DNA from: Narthecium ossifragum
Lineage: Eukaryota > Streptophyta > Magnoliopsida > Dioscoreales > Nartheciaceae
Direction of reading: 5' to 3'
DNA: 64,000 nucleotides
Assembly: GCA_963920575.1 (NCBI GenBank)
Contig: OY986974.1
Span: forward strand, 3,237,275 to 3,301,274
The notes beneath the pieces were generated by a model. The model did no database searches and was not told the origin of the DNA. It saw nothing but the letters and a program-made list of their open reading frames with translations. Position numbers and translations under genes: made by a program. Within the stretch, counting starts at the first letter, position 1, and every line of letters starts with the position of its first letter. Shown here one piece after another: positions 1-12,181 of the stretch.

Positions 1-130
1 GGGAGTTTTGATGAATAAGAAAATCAGGGTTTTGTTTTCTCCGTTAGAGAATTCTGGTCTTTCTCTCCCATAGAGAGTTCGGTTATCTCTCCCGTTGAGA
101 GGTCCACCTTCCACGTTTTACCCTGCGCCA
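1..130 (+). repeat. 3' part of the 5' LTR
   Basis: It matches 2675-2804 with few differences and ends in the terminal CCTGCGCCA. The rest of this LTR lies before the window. Confidence 0.8.
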
Positions 131-133
131 GAG

Positions 134-146
134 TGGTATCAAGAGC
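134..146 (+). other. Primer-binding-like site (initiator Met tRNA type)
   Basis: TGGTATCAAGAGC starts 3 bases after the LTR. It is one base away from the usual plant initiator-tRNA-Met complement TGGTATCAGAGC, so it fits priming of minus-strand DNA synthesis. Confidence 0.65.
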
Positions 147-173
147 TATACGAAGTTCCTGGGTAGAGGAGTC

Positions 174-2597
174 ATGCCGCCTCGAACCAGAGCCCGTGCT
201 CGACGGCCGCCTAGTGTATCTCCACTGCCTTCGCCGCCGCCCAGAAGGCGTGGCCGTCCTCCTGTCAATGAGGGGCCGCCCCCACGGGAACAAGGAGTGT
301 TGCAAGCAACCATCGTTGATCTTCAACGACAGGTGGCTGCCCTCCAACTCCAGTTACAACATCAGAATCGAGATGGGACACCATCGCTGGAAGAGGAAGA
401 GGAGTTGTCATCAGACGAGTCCTCCTTCCAGAATATGTACGCCGACCATCCACCCTTTCGACGCCATGACCAGCGGGACCACCGAGCTTCAGATTGCCGC
501 CGGCCTGCCAGCCGACCAGGGAAGGCTCTGCTCTTGGAGGAAGACGCGGATGATCAGGCGGACACCCCTGAACCCGTGTTTGATAGCTACGGCGATGAAG
601 AGGAGATCCGGTACGGGGATGAAGAGAAACATGCGGACCTGCCCGAACCCGTCTACGATGACTATGGCGATAAAGAAGAGATTTTGTACGACGATGGTCC
701 TGCAACCTTGGTCCGCAAGCCACTGAGAAGCTCGCCGCTGTCATCAAGTCCGGCCTCTCTCCCCCGGAAGTTCCATCTCTCTCTGCATCGCCGGCTTGAC
801 TCTCCGCCTCCCTTGCAAGCCGCTGCAACTCGTGGCCACCGCCAGAACCAACACCTCCCCTGTTCCAGCCGCAACCAACCTATTTGGCCTCCGGCATCAC
901 CTTGTCTGGGGCTAGTCCCGTCATCAAGTACCTCGCCTTCACCCCGCAAGCCACGGCCGCCGGATCCTACTCACCAAGCATCATTGCCAGATCCGACCTT
1001 GTCCTCACTCCGGCATCTAAGGGCTTTCCTGAAGCCTCCATGGCCGAGCTCGCCCCGGATTGAGGCCCTGATCGTCGGACTCCCACTCCGGCGACCCTGC
1101 TTCTGCTGTTCCTCCTTGCTGAAGAACCCTAGCTATGGGCCTCCGATCTGGGGCTGGTCACATCCATCGGAAGAGCCAGGAGAAGCTGGAGTCCTTCCAG
1201 CCACCGCCTCGACGGATTCCAATCACCGACATGCCATGGATCGCCACCGACGATCGTCTCTACCCAAGCTTTGCTGGCGCTGTCCTCCTCCAGATCCGCC
1301 ACCGCCGTTGTCCTCCGGCGCGATCAAGACCGTTGGATGGCCGCCCGTGCCTCCGGCGACCTTCACTCCACCGTCTCCGACGTCCGACGAGCTTCCCTCA
1401 CAGGCGATCGGACTCCGACCACTCACAGCCGCCGGATTGTTTCTTTCCTTTATGAAGATTCTTCCTCAGGCATTGGACGGATGTCAACCGTCCAAGATGA
1501 CCACATCAAATCCCCTATGTCTGAACCCGATCCAACTCGGACTCAGTCTCACAGATTTGATTGAGTCAGACTCAGATCAAGCTACACTTGATCTCAAGGC
1601 GAATCTTGACCGTACAACTCTGATCAGATCAGATCCCAGCAAGCTCCATCTGATTAGGCTCAACCCCGGTCACGCAGATTTGATCGAGCTCAATCCCAAC
1701 CATCCAAGCTCAACAAGGTTGGACTGTACCATCCAGAACCAATCAAGCCCAGACTTGGACCAGGTCAGACTGAGTCATATTCAATTGGGTTCAGCTAGAC
1801 CCAATCCAGCCAAATCAGATTTCAACAGATTGGATCTAGCCAGAGTCAGACTCAAATGCCTGGAATTTGTCGAGTCAGATCCGGACCAGTTGGGTTCACC
1901 CAAATTTGGTTACACTAACCAGATCCGATCAAGCCCAGGTCCAGGCCAATTCAGGCTAAGTCAGATTAGATTGGATTCAGTCAAATTCGGTCTGGTCAGA
2001 TTTGATTCAAGCCAGTCCAGCTCCATCACGCCCAGCCAATCAGACTTGACCAAGCTTGATTTCAGACTTCAGCCAGATCAGAAGAGACTTCGCTGGCGGA
2101 AGAGCTTCTTGTCGTCCAAGGAGGAGGCCTACAGAGTCCGGCGTCCAATCCAAGTGCATAGTTCTACTACTCTTCCTGTGCAACGTCTGGGTACACACAG
2201 AGGGGTTCAGAGTGATCCAGACTCGAGGACGAGTCCTTTCCAACCAGGGGAGTATGATGCAGGACAAAATTCGGACAACCCCGACCGTCAGATGACCATA
2301 ACTTTTGATCCGGGTATCCGATCGGGGCGTACGACCAGTCGAAACGACCGGGTCGACGAGCCCGTCGTTAATCATCGATCTATCCATGACGGCTGGTCAG
2401 ATCGTCAAATTCTTTTTCCTTTTAGTCTAAAAATCAGTTTTAGTGAAAACTTTCCTTTTTTTGGCAGTTTTATTGGTTTCTATTTTTGGCAAATTCCTAG
2501 TTTGAGTAGGATTTATCCTTTTCTTTTAAATTCCGAATTTAATTTCAGTTTTAGGACTTGGATTAGGATTGGTTGGTTGAGTCCATGTTTTAGTTGA
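174..2597 (+). pseudogene. Gag-like long ORF of the non-autonomous element
   Basis: An 807-codon open frame starts 43 bases after the 5' LTR and runs on into the 3' LTR. Only about the first 120 residues look like a retrotransposon Gag start: a basic R/P-rich N-terminus followed by a short coiled-coil-like stretch (IVDLQRQVAALQLQLQ). I see no zinc knuckle, protease motif or polymerase motif. Roughly residues 455-635 come from a degenerate tandem DNA repeat (about 1540-2060) rich in SDP, IRL and DLIE-type words, and look like stop-free repeat rather than a folded protein. The last 114 residues are LTR sequence. I read it as a gag remnant fused to repeat DNA, not as a complete gene. A captured host fragment in the middle cannot be excluded. 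Confidence 0.45.
1540..2060 (+). repeat. Degenerate short tandem repeats inside the element
   Basis: Words such as AGTCAGATT, GATCAGAT and TTGGATT recur every 10-25 bases with heavy divergence. The array keeps one frame open by lacking stops. Confidence 0.5.
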
Positions 2598-2804
2598 GTT
2601 GGTTGGTTGAGACCATGTTTTAGTTGAGTTGGTCTTTCCTTAATCCTATAAAAGGAGGCCTTAGGGTTTGTAAAAGGGAGTTTTGATGAATAAGAAATCA
2701 GGGTTTTGTTTTTTCCCCTAGAGAATTCTGGTCTTTCTCTCCCATAGAGAGTTCGGTTATCTCTCCCGTTGAGAGGTCCACCTTCCACGTTTTACCCTGC
2801 GCCA
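2255..2804 (+). repeat. 3' LTR (550 bp)
   Basis: It begins TGATGCAGG and ends CCTGCGCCA, which are near-perfect inverted termini. A purine-rich stretch (AGGGGAGTA) precedes it. The same beginning and end bound the solo LTR at 56949-57518. The AT-rich middle includes CTATAAAAGGAGG near 2646, a likely TATA element of the LTR promoter. Confidence 0.8.
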
Positions 2805-3372
2805 CATGGGCAATGGAGAATCCAATCATACACCTCTGAAGAATGCATCGACCAAGAAACCTGGCAAATCTATGCAACTGCCAACGGGATGGGAGACCGA
2901 TTGGATCAACAAGTAACAATGCGCGAGTCGAATAGCATGCGAAAGGAGGATGGATAGAAAGAACCCTAATAGAATACAAAGAGTCGGGGTGGGGTGGGGT
3001 GGGTGGGGGGTACGGGGGGGGGTTCCTTCTCCGATGAGAGAGAGGGAGGGAGGGACAGAGAGGGGTCTCTCTATTAGGTGCCAGACCTTTGACCTTTGCA
3101 AGGAGTAAGGTTGGCGGGCGGACGAGTTGAGGCCGGAAGAGCCGGGGCGAAGCCAGAAGTGAGGAAAATCGCGACGAGGAGAAGACCGGTAGGCGGAAGA
3201 GTCGAGGCGAAGATGAGAAGAGAGATCAAGCTTTTGGGATCACGCCTCTTTTTTCAATACCCGGTAAATAAGCGAGATCACGCCTCTTTTTCCAATACCC
3301 GATAAGTTTAAACTTAAACTTAAACTTATATGCCACGTAAGCCTTCATGTCACGGTGGATCGGGTCCTCCAC
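2805..3372. other. Spacer with a G-run and a 2-copy repeat
   Basis: No gene was recognised. 2986-3021 is a run of G tracts on the plus strand that could form a G-quadruplex. A 40-bp unit with GATCACGCCTC is present twice, near 3238 and 3278. Confidence 0.5.
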
Positions 3373-3762
3373 TGATGTAGGACCACACCAAGAGATAATG
3401 AAATAGAAGGGAGAGGGGAAAAGGAAGGAGAAGAAGCTTAGGGGAGAAGAAGAAGAATTAGGGGGGAAGAAGAAAGAAGCAGCATCTAGCCGTCGTCAAT
3501 AATCATCAATAGTCCAAAAACACTAGGGTTTCCCCTTATATAGTGGAGGAAACCACAACTGACTCAACCAACTACATGAACTAGACTCGGACTCAAATAG
3601 TAACTAAGAAACAGACTCGAAAACAAAGCAAATAAGGACTCCAAATAAAATAAGTAAACCAACTAGACTCAACCATCATCTATCCACAAGGAAAAAGGCT
3701 GGACCGCTCGTCTGAGTCGAGTCGAGACTCGTCTGGCTAGCCCACTGGCTCTGGTGTCCGCA
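3373..3762 (-). repeat. 3' LTR of gypsy A
   Basis: It runs from TGATGTAGG to GTGTCCGCA and is identical in length to the copy at 9991-10380. The segment next to it inside the element reads as a polypurine tract on the minus strand. Confidence 0.9.
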
Positions 3763-6700
3763 CCAACTCCCCCGGGGTGAAGAGAACTCAACCCTGTCGA
3801 GGAGACGGCACGAGAACTCTGATAGTGCTCCAAAAGGTCAGGGTCGAGCCGCTGAAGCTCATCACGGGTAATCCAGGTATCATCGGTCTCTGGACGGCCT
3901 CGCGAACGAACCAAATAGCGCTGAATGCCTCCATCACTCGTAGATATGATCTGATCATCTAAAATTGCATCAATATGCTCATGGTGTATGGGTGGCAAGG
4001 GTAGAGGAGCAGGCTCAGGGATAGGGGGGTCATCCGGCTGAAGTGGGGGGTCGGCAAAGGGGTCATCAGGGATAAGAGGCTGGCCGTGGTAAGCAACGAG
4101 GTCTTCAATATTGAAGGTGGAGCTAATACCAAAAGCATGTGGGATATCAAGAAGATAAGCATTGGGTCCTATTTTATGCAATACCTTAAATGGTCCGGCA
4201 CTACGAGCATGCAATTTGGTAACGGATCCCGGAGGAAACCGCTCAGGTCGTAAACGTATCATCACATAATCTCCAATTTGAAAATCTTTAAAACGCCGAT
4301 GTGAATCAGCCTGCAACTTATATTGAGAATTACTTGCATGAATTTTTTTATTGATCTCTTGATGCAAAGTATGAATATGTTGTGCAAATGCATGAGCAGA
4401 CTCAGATAGTTTGATATGAGGATTCATGGGTAAGAGGGCAACAGGTTTTCTAGGTTCATAACCATGCACAGCCTGAAATGGCGACATACCTATAGACCTA
4501 TTAATTGAACTTTTATATGCAAATTGAGCTTGAGGCAGAATGGAATCCCAATTACGATTATTGTCACCCACAAGGCATCTTAAAAGATTACCAAGACTCC
4601 GATTTACAACTTCGGTTTGGCCATCCGTTTGTGGATGATAAGCAGTGGAAAATTTAAGTTTTGTGCCAACCATATGCCAAAGAGTTTTCCAAAAGTAGCT
4701 CATGAAGCGAACATCCCGGTCAGAAACAATAGTTTTGGGCAAGCCATATAATTTGACAATCTCATTGAAATAGAGGCGTGCGACTTTTGAAGCATCAGAG
4801 GATTTAGAGCACGGAAGAAAGTGAGCCATTTTGGAAAAACGGTCTACAACCACAAAGATGGAATCATGTTTCCGGAAGGTACTAGGGAGACCGAGAACAA
4901 AGTCCATGCTAACGTCTTGCCAAGGACGATCGGGTACGGGTAAAGGTGTATATAGGCCTGTGTTTTGCTTTTTATGCTTGGCCAGCTGACAAGTTCGACA
5001 TTGACCAACAATTTTGGCAACATCTCGTTTTAAACTAGGCCAAAAGAATTGCCGTTCAACTTCTTCAATCGTCTTGTCTCGACCAAAATGGCCAGAAAGT
5101 CCACCTGCGTGTACTTCCCAGACTAAGAAGTCTCGCACGGAAGTCCGTGGGATACAGAGTTTGTTGGCTTTAAACAGATACCCATCGCGTAGTGTGAAAT
5201 CATCCAGAGAGGGTTTATGTCCATCAGTGAGGGCAATAAATGTGTCGCGGAAATCTGGACAAGTGTCGTAGTCTTCTTTGAGCTTATCAAAGCCGGTGAT
5301 CTTGATGTCCATAGCTGAAAGAAAAGCTATGCGACGACTCAGAGCGTCAGCCGCCTTATTTGCAATTCCAGACCGATGTTATAAGACAAATGAGTAATCC
5401 TGAAGGTACTCAACCTAACGAGCACGACGTGGATTCAATTTTTTCTGGGAGTTGAGGTAACGAAGCGCCTCATGGTCCGAATAAATGACAAAATCATTAG
5501 GTAAAAGATAATGACGCCAATACCGTAGAGCTTGTACCACAGCATAGAACTCTTTGTCGTAAGTTGAGTATTTTTGCTTAGCCTCATTTAATTTTTCACT
5601 AAAATAGGCTACTGGGTGACATTCTTGACTAAGCACACCACCTATACCAATGCTAGAAGCATCACACTCGACCTCAAAAGCCTTAGTGAAATCTGGCAAG
5701 CGCATAACAGGGCTTCCGTCATATTGCGTTTAATGTCCTCAAAAGCTGTAGCTGTAGCTGTTGTCCAATGGAATTCGTTCCCTTTTAGGCAGTCTATGAT
5801 TGGAGACATGATGGTGCTAAATCCTTTAATGAAACGGCGGTAAAAGGTCGCGAGCCCATGAAAGCTACGTACATCACTAATGCTTTTGGGAAAAGGCCAA
5901 TCAACTATGGCTTTTATTTTGTCAGGATCAGCAGCCAAACCTGCCGAGGAAACAATGTAACCCAAGAAGTTGACACTTTCGACGAAAAAAGAACACTTCT
6001 TTAAATTGGCGTATAAATTCTCATGCCTGAGTGTGGTACAAACTTGTTGCAAATGGCTTAAGTGTTGCTCTCTCGAGTGACTATAGATGAGAATATCATC
6101 AAAGTACACGACCAAAAATTTTCCCATAAAAGGTCGAAGTACTTGAGTCATAACTCTCATAAAAGTGCTAGGGGCATTAGATAAACCAAAGGGCATTACT
6201 AACCATTCGTATAACCCGTCTTTGGTTTTAAAAGCAGTTTTCCATTCATCCCCTGGTCGAACTCGGATTTGATGGTAACCACTCTTGAGGTCAATCTTAG
6301 AAAAGATCGTAGCCCCAACCATCATATCTAACATGTCATCCAGTCTTGGGATAGGGAAACGATACTTGACTGTGATCTTATTTATTGCACGGCTATCAAC
6401 ACACATTCTCCACGACCCATCTTTCTTGGGAGTGAGAAGGGCAGGTACAGCACAGGGACTTAAACTCTCACGAATGAACCCTTTACGGAGAAGGTCATGA
6501 ATTTGACGTTGCAGCTCCGCATGTTCAGTTGGATTCATGCGGTAGTGAGGTAAATTGGGTAGAGTGGCTCCTGGAACAAGGTCGATCACATGTTGAATGT
6601 TGCAAAGGGGTGGGGGGTGATCGGGAAGATCGTCAGGGAAAACGTCCTTGAAATCCGTAAGGAGGGAGGAAGCTTCAGGTGGTAGGTCTTCTTGAACGTT

Positions 6701-8530
6701 GGGTTTAACTACTTTGGTATACAAAACGAACACCATAGTTTCTTTTACCATTTCCTTTTCAAATTCAGTTGGGCTAATAATATGCAGGCTTTTGTTGTTA
6801 GACACTTCTTTCTTTTTAGTTGGAGCAACAATAGAGGGTCGTAAAGGATTCAGTTTGATTTTCGTGCCCTCAAAAAGGAAGGAACAAGAATTAGAACGAC
6901 CATAAATGGTGACATCAAAGTCAAACAACCAAGGTCGTCCTAAAATGAGATGTCCAACGTCCATCGGAATCACGTCACACCAGATACTGTCCTTATAAGA
7001 GAGGATCGTGATTGGGACAAGACACCTTTCTTTGATATGAATGGAAGACGTGTCGACCCAAGAGACTTTGTAAGGATTAGGGTGTGGAACAGGAGTCAAA
7101 CCCAAACGGGAGACGGTAGTAGTTGAGATCGCGTTAATACAACTTCCGCTGTCAATGATGATTTTACAATTCTTCTCTCCGCACTTAATGTAAGTATGGA
7201 AGATAGCACTTCGTCGCCAGTCATCACTTTCCTTGGCCTGGGAGAGGGTGCATCTAACCACATTCATAGAATAGGTGTTGGGTGTGGGTGCAAGTAACTC
7301 AAAAGTGAAGGGTGAGGAACGAATGCAACTCAAAGTATGATTGTCCTCGTACTCCTCGTCAACATCACAAATGTTGCTAAGGTTGGGCTCATACACTTGT
7401 TCTTCGCAGTCCTTTATGCTATCGTCATGCTCTTGCTCCTCAATAAGGAGAGATGTGCTCGGGCAATTAGCAGCGACATGACCATAGCCTTGGCATTTAA
7501 AACATTGAACCCGATTTTGTTTAGGAGGTGCCCCAAGCACTCCCTTACCTTTGTCTTCTCGGTTTGAACCAGTCATGGGAAGTGGTTTGGGTGAGGGGCC
7601 ACTACCAGGAGGTCTGGCTCCAAAAGATTGAGGACGCCTTATGACAGTGGCCCTGGAGATGCGCTCATAATTTTGCACCATAGTGTAGGCATTGTCAAGG
7701 GTGGTGATCTCTCGAAGGATAACTTCCTTCTTGAGATCATCATTGAGGCCCCTACGAAACCTACCAAGGACCATCCTCTCATCTTCGATGATATCACATC
7801 GCAACATTAAGTCCTCAAACTGTGCGATATAATCTGCTACTGGGCGGTTACCTTGCCTAATATTGTTCCATTGATCTATCAATTCATCCTGATAATTAGC
7901 ATGAAGGTACTTTTCTTTAAGCTTGGCTTTCATTTCATCCCAGTGAACTATGGGTGGCTGGTGTCTCCTACGCGCGAGCAATTCAGTGTTGTGCGAAAAG
8001 AGCTTTGCTTGCCCAACAAGCTTCATTTGAGCAAACCTAACCTTTCGATCATCAGACAGGTTGACCCACTCAAAGAAATGCTCCATTTCGTGTAGCCAAT
8101 CAGTAAAAGCCCTCGGGTCCAGGCGACCATCAAAAGTGGGGGCTTCAACTCGAATGTTTCGCATAACATCCTCATTGGGATCTTGAAACTCACGTCTATG
8201 ATGTCGATCATGTGGTCCTAGGTCTCTGTGATGTTGATTATTACGAATGCGATTTTGAAAGGGTTCGGCGTCATTATTAACAGGAATTTCCTCATCTTCA
8301 ATATCTAGGCCATCAATGTGAGACACATGGTTCTCAGAATAATCATCTCCCCTATGGCGGGAGGCCTCAAGTGCACCTAGCCTAGCGTTGGTTCGCGTGC
8401 TTTGTTGGGTTAGATTGTCAACACTTAGTTGTAAATCTTGGATGGCTTTTAATAAGGTGTCCATTGTGGCAGATTCCATCGCAGATTGGGATTTGGAAAA
8501 GGAAGTGATACGACCACTCCGAAGATGCAT
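3669..8530 (-). pseudogene. Gypsy A gag-pol polyprotein, interrupted
   Basis: Reading down the minus strand from 8530, Gag comes first, with a retrotransposon gag domain around residues 120-270. Next are a zinc knuckle CFKCQGYGHVAANC and a protease motif IIIDSGSCINAIS. RT follows with KKDGSWRMCVDSRAIN and the catalytic YFDD. RNase H (from about 5705), an integrase with an HHCC zinc finger, the D-D-E core and DGQTEVVNR complete it. The C-terminus (DDTWITRDELQRLDPDLL) resembles the chromodomain-like tail of chromoviruses; the clade is uncertain. One base is missing near 5705, just before RNase H. Two in-frame stops lie between RNase H and integrase: TAG at 5415-5417, where W is expected, and TAA at 5379-5381, where K is expected. 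The protein therefore cannot be made whole. Confidence 0.88.
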
Positions 8531-9140
8531 GCAATGATAACATATGCAATGTTATGTCCTACGTAGCAAGAGTAAGAGAGCTCAACAAGACCGAATAATG
8601 CATGCAACCATATGAGAGATCATAAAGTTCAGCAAATAATTCAAATATAAGGTGTAGACTACCATGGCAAAAGAGGTCAAATTGACGATTATGTGATATT
8701 TGCAAGTCCGTAGAGACAGTATTCAAGTTATTGCATGTGCTTCAAGAAAATATAGGTATGCAAATCTGAGTTGTTTGGGCTCAAGGTGCAAGGTGATTGA
8801 AGTCTATTAAAGAGAAGTTGCCACACATGAGCGATAACTGATGAATTTTAAAGCACCAGAAAATATCATAAACAATGAAATGATCCTGACCTCTGATTCG
8901 ATGGTTGGGCTTAAATCCTGATGAGTTTGGGCTGAATCTGGTTGGACTGCTGGAACTCGATCTGATTGGTAGATTGAGTCTGATCTGGATATTGATCTGA
9001 TTGACCAAACAAGATTTGATTGACAATCAAATTAACCCACACTTGCCGATCCAGCCAGCACAGATCCCGAGAATCACGGGATTCTCGGGTCAGTCCGATC
9101 TGAGTGGCGATCGGAATCGGGGAAGAAGGCGCCGGAGAAG

Positions 9141-9446
9141 GTCGCCAAATACGTGATCGGCGCCGGAGAAGGTCGTCCCTGGTGTCGATTTGGGCCAAGG
9201 TGAAGTGTCGGTGATGGTAGAGGCGTAGATCCGGCTGGAGAAGGAGAGATTTGGAGTCGATCCGCCGGATCTGGGCCAAGGACGTCGGTGTAGGAGGTCG
9301 CCAAAGACGTGATCGGCGCCGGAGAAGGTCGTCTCTGGTGTCGATCTGGGCCAAGGTGAAGTGTCGGTGATGGTAGAGGCGTAGACCCGGCCGGAGAAGG
9401 AGAGATTTGGAGTCGATCCGCCGGATCTGGGCCAAGGACGTCGCTG
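9141..9446 (-). repeat. Two-copy 156-bp tandem repeat in gypsy A leader
   Basis: Copy 1 begins GTCGCCAAATACGTGATCGG at 9141. Copy 2 begins at 9297 with one change in that stretch. The two agree closely up to about 9443. Confidence 0.8.
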
Positions 9447-9973
9447 CCGAGCAAGGTGGCGATAGCAGAGCGTCAGTGCGTTGACGGTGGTGTAGAGGCG
9501 CCGGCGAGAAGTGGTGGTGGTGATGAAGGCGACGAGGCGGATGCTGCCGGAGAGAAAGAAGGTAGCGGAAGAAGGGGAAACAGGGGAGTTGAAGAGAAGG
9601 TGGGAGAGAAAAGAGAAGAACGGTGACGGGAAGAAATGGCCGGGAACGGCCTTCCGACTATGAGGCGTCGTCGCCGGCGAGGAGGCGTTGTCGCCGACGA
9701 GGAGGGCGCCTCTCAAAAGAAAGACGAGAGAGAGAGAGTCTCAGGAGGAAGAAGAGGAGGGTCTCGTCGGAAGCCCTTTTTTTTCTTTTCTTTTTTTTTT
9801 CTCTCTGTTGCTGCCAAACACGACCTTTTCTTCTTCTTTTTTTTCTTTGTTTTTTTTTTCACATATACCTATGCAGCAACGGGAAAAAAGAGAAAAATAA
9901 TTATAATAATAATAGAATCACGAAAAACGAGGCCACGGGGATTGATCGTCTATGTTGAACATGAAAACGACCT

Positions 9974-9986
9974 GGCTCTGATACCA
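9974..9986 (-). other. Primer-binding site of gypsy A
   Basis: The minus strand reads TGGTATCAGAGCC, the exact complement type of the initiator Met tRNA 3' end, 4 bases from the LTR. Confidence 0.85.
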
Positions 9987-9990
9987 AAGT

Positions 9991-10380
9991 TGATGTAGGA
10001 CCACACCAAGAGATAATGAAATAGAAGGGAGAGGGGAAAAGGAAGGAGAAGAAGCTTAGGGGAGAAGAAGAAGAATTAGGGGGGAAGAAGAAAGAAGCAG
10101 CATCTAGCCGTCGTCAATAATCATCAATAGTCCAAAAACACTAGGGTTTCCCCTTATATAGTGGAGGAAACCACAACTGACTCAACCAACTACATGAACC
10201 AGACTCGGACTCAAATAGTAACTAAGAAACAGACTCGAAAACAAAGCAAATAAGGACTCCAAATAAAATAAGTAAACCAACTAGACTCAACCATCATCTA
10301 TCCCCAAGGAAAAAGGCTGGACCGCTCGTTTGTGTCGAGTCGAGACTCGTCTGGCTAGCCCACTGGCTCTGGTGTCCGCA
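9991..10380 (-). repeat. 5' LTR of gypsy A
   Basis: It is a near-identical copy of 3373-3762. The differences are confined to four single bases in the right half. Confidence 0.9.
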
Positions 10381-12011
10381 GTCCAACCGATCATACAAAT
10401 TCCTGCACTTGCAACGCTTGCCAATTAACATCTGAACCAACCGATCATACAAGGCCAAACTTGATAGAACTTTGGAAGGCCTAAGCTAAAGCCGACGAGA
10501 TACCAACTAAAAGGGAAAGAAGGGGAGTACAAAACCTACCATTGGCAGCCTAACCATTGGGCAGCATTTCAAAGAATACCTCAACTATAATCAGTTAATC
10601 CAGAAGAGATCCGGCAGGCCATCAGAGAACCCAAGCATCACACAGCAGGACCGCAAGGGCATTTCAGCTAGAGAAAAACAAAGCCTCATATGGTAAGGGG
10701 AAACAGAGCATGGCAGCAAGGGGAAAAACTAGCGTAGAAATCCAAACCATCGAGAACCTATCACATTTATCCAACAACCAGTCCCCAAAACATAGAACAC
10801 GAGAGCTGAAGGATCGGTAGTTGATCCAAGAGAAATCCGGCAACCTACAATAGAGAAGAAAACCAAGATCGTCCATCGATCAAACCAGCAACCCCCCGTC
10901 CAACCAACTTCACAAACCAAGGCCAGCAATTTGTCTAACCCTCCATCAAAGAACAGAGGTCACAAAGGCAATCAATGGCAGCAGAGAGAAACAGAGGAAA
11001 AACCCAAGCAACCATCCACAGCTACTAGCGAAGAGAAGAAGAAGACCTCACAGAGATCCAAGGCTAAACCCCGTTACCACCAGCAAATCCAAAACCGGAC
11101 TTCATAAGATTCGAAGTGAAGAAGATCGGGAAAGGGGAAGAGCAGCGATCCAAATCCGCGCAAACCCAAAAGGGAAGGAAACCCAGGACAAGGGAAGAAT
11201 CCAACGGACCCATCGGAGGATCTATGCATAGCATTCATCGGAAATACAGCAGAACAAAGAGCACTAAAACATCACCGAAAAGAAACAGAGCAAGAGTCGC
11301 CGGAAAACAGGGCAAGCATACAAATCCAAACCCGATGCAATCCTATGGCCTAATCTATGCTAGTAGAGTCTAAACCAGGTTTAGGCTAGAAACCCCACCT
11401 CTAAATTGCTTCTCCCTCTTCTTCTCCGGCCACGAGCACCGCCGGCGTGCGCCTCAGACTCCTCCAGTCGCGATCGCCATCACCATCACCCAGCTCCTCA
11501 CCAGCCGTCGTCGCCAAGCTCCCCTCCAGCCGCCGTCCGGCCACAGGACTCTTTCCTCTCTCTCCGATTGGCTGGGTCGCGCCGCCTCTCTCTCGATCTC
11601 TCGAGCTCTCTCTCGAGCGCTTGAGCTCTCTCTCTCTCGCGTGCGGCTGAAGCCCTAACCAAGCAAAGCAAAAGAAAAAGGGATCTAATATTTGGATGCT
11701 TAAGATTGGATCTTGGTCGTCCAATCGGCCAGATCTTATCCTAGTCGCCCAAATCTCAATCCCTGCGATCAAACTCAGATCCTCGGATCTAAAGTACTCC
11801 TACCGGTCTAACCAAGCACATACATCATCACAAGGCCGTGTGTGCGTTACGCGTGTGTGAAAACCACTCCACCTAGGGTAATTTACCAAATTACCTCCGG
11901 AGCCGCAATGATCAGCGAGGATCGCAAAGCAAGGCCAACCAAGCCCAAAACCAACAGAACCAGACCCTCGACCCAAGCGGTCAGACAGGGTTGGAGGTAC
12001 GGGTCCTCACA
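10381..12011 (-). other. Unresolved region, probably LTR-derived
   Basis: No coding domain was found. 11400-11650 is a CT-rich, leader-like stretch. The right edge, read on the minus strand, starts TGTGAGGACCCGTACC, a typical start of a plant gypsy LTR. It abuts the promoter-like repeat at 12012, so an LTR appears to have inserted there. Its left end was not found. Confidence 0.35.
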
Positions 12012-12181
12012 CAAATGGACATATTTAATTCTCATATCATCCCCAGATGTAGATTAAAAAGAAGAATCACCATGTGGGCGGCGAAATTAACTCCCTTAAT
12101 TTATTCCGATACATGCATCTGTAGCACAGGTTACTCTCAACACAAACAGCCCTCCTAATAAACTTAATTCCATTGGAGCGA
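12012..12181 (-). repeat. Inverted copy of P450-promoter-like repeat, left part
   Basis: Its reverse complement matches 29213-29395 closely. It is interrupted after 12181 by gypsy B and resumes at 18080. The homologous segment near 32275-32470 lies upstream of a P450 gene. Confidence 0.75.

Larger units (their letters stand above)
1..2804 (+). mobile_element. Non-autonomous LTR retrotransposon, 5' end cut by window
   Basis: The first 130 bases recur almost unchanged at the end of the segment (2675-2804), and both copies end in CCTGCGCCA. The first copy is followed at once by a primer-binding-like site, so 1-130 is the tail of the 5' LTR and 2255-2804 is the 3' LTR. The internal part is only about 2.1 kb. 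It has a gag-like start but no protease, reverse transcriptase, RNase H or integrase. It must therefore be mobilised in trans, or it is a deletion derivative. A related solo LTR lies at 56949-57518 and a related LTR tail at 47483-47612. Confidence 0.8.
8531..9990 (-). other. Leader region of gypsy A between 5' LTR and gag
   Basis: This is 1.46 kb with no conserved domain. It is AT-rich near gag and GC-rich with a tandem duplication further out. Poly-T tracts (9778-9861) precede the primer site. Open frames here are products of the repeat. Confidence 0.6.
3373..10380 (-). mobile_element. Ty3/gypsy retrotransposon A, full length but pol-defective
   Basis: Two direct 390-bp LTRs (3373-3762 and 9991-10380) enclose a minus-strand gag-pol with the order Gag, protease, RT, RNase H, integrase, which defines Ty3/gypsy. 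A tRNA-Met primer site abuts the right LTR, and a G-rich polypurine tract abuts the left LTR. I counted 4 mismatches between the LTRs (about 1%), so the insertion is recent. The 5 bases on either side (TCCAC and GTCCA) do not form a clean target duplication, so one flank may have changed after insertion. Confidence 0.9.

Noticed and set aside
9090..9454. Repeated-domain protein on the minus strand upstream of gypsy A gag
   Set aside because: It is a translation of the 156-bp tandem duplication in the leader; no family resemblance.
3368..10385. Target-site duplication for gypsy A
   Set aside because: TCCAC and GTCCA share only a shifted TCCA. Not accepted as a 5-bp duplication.
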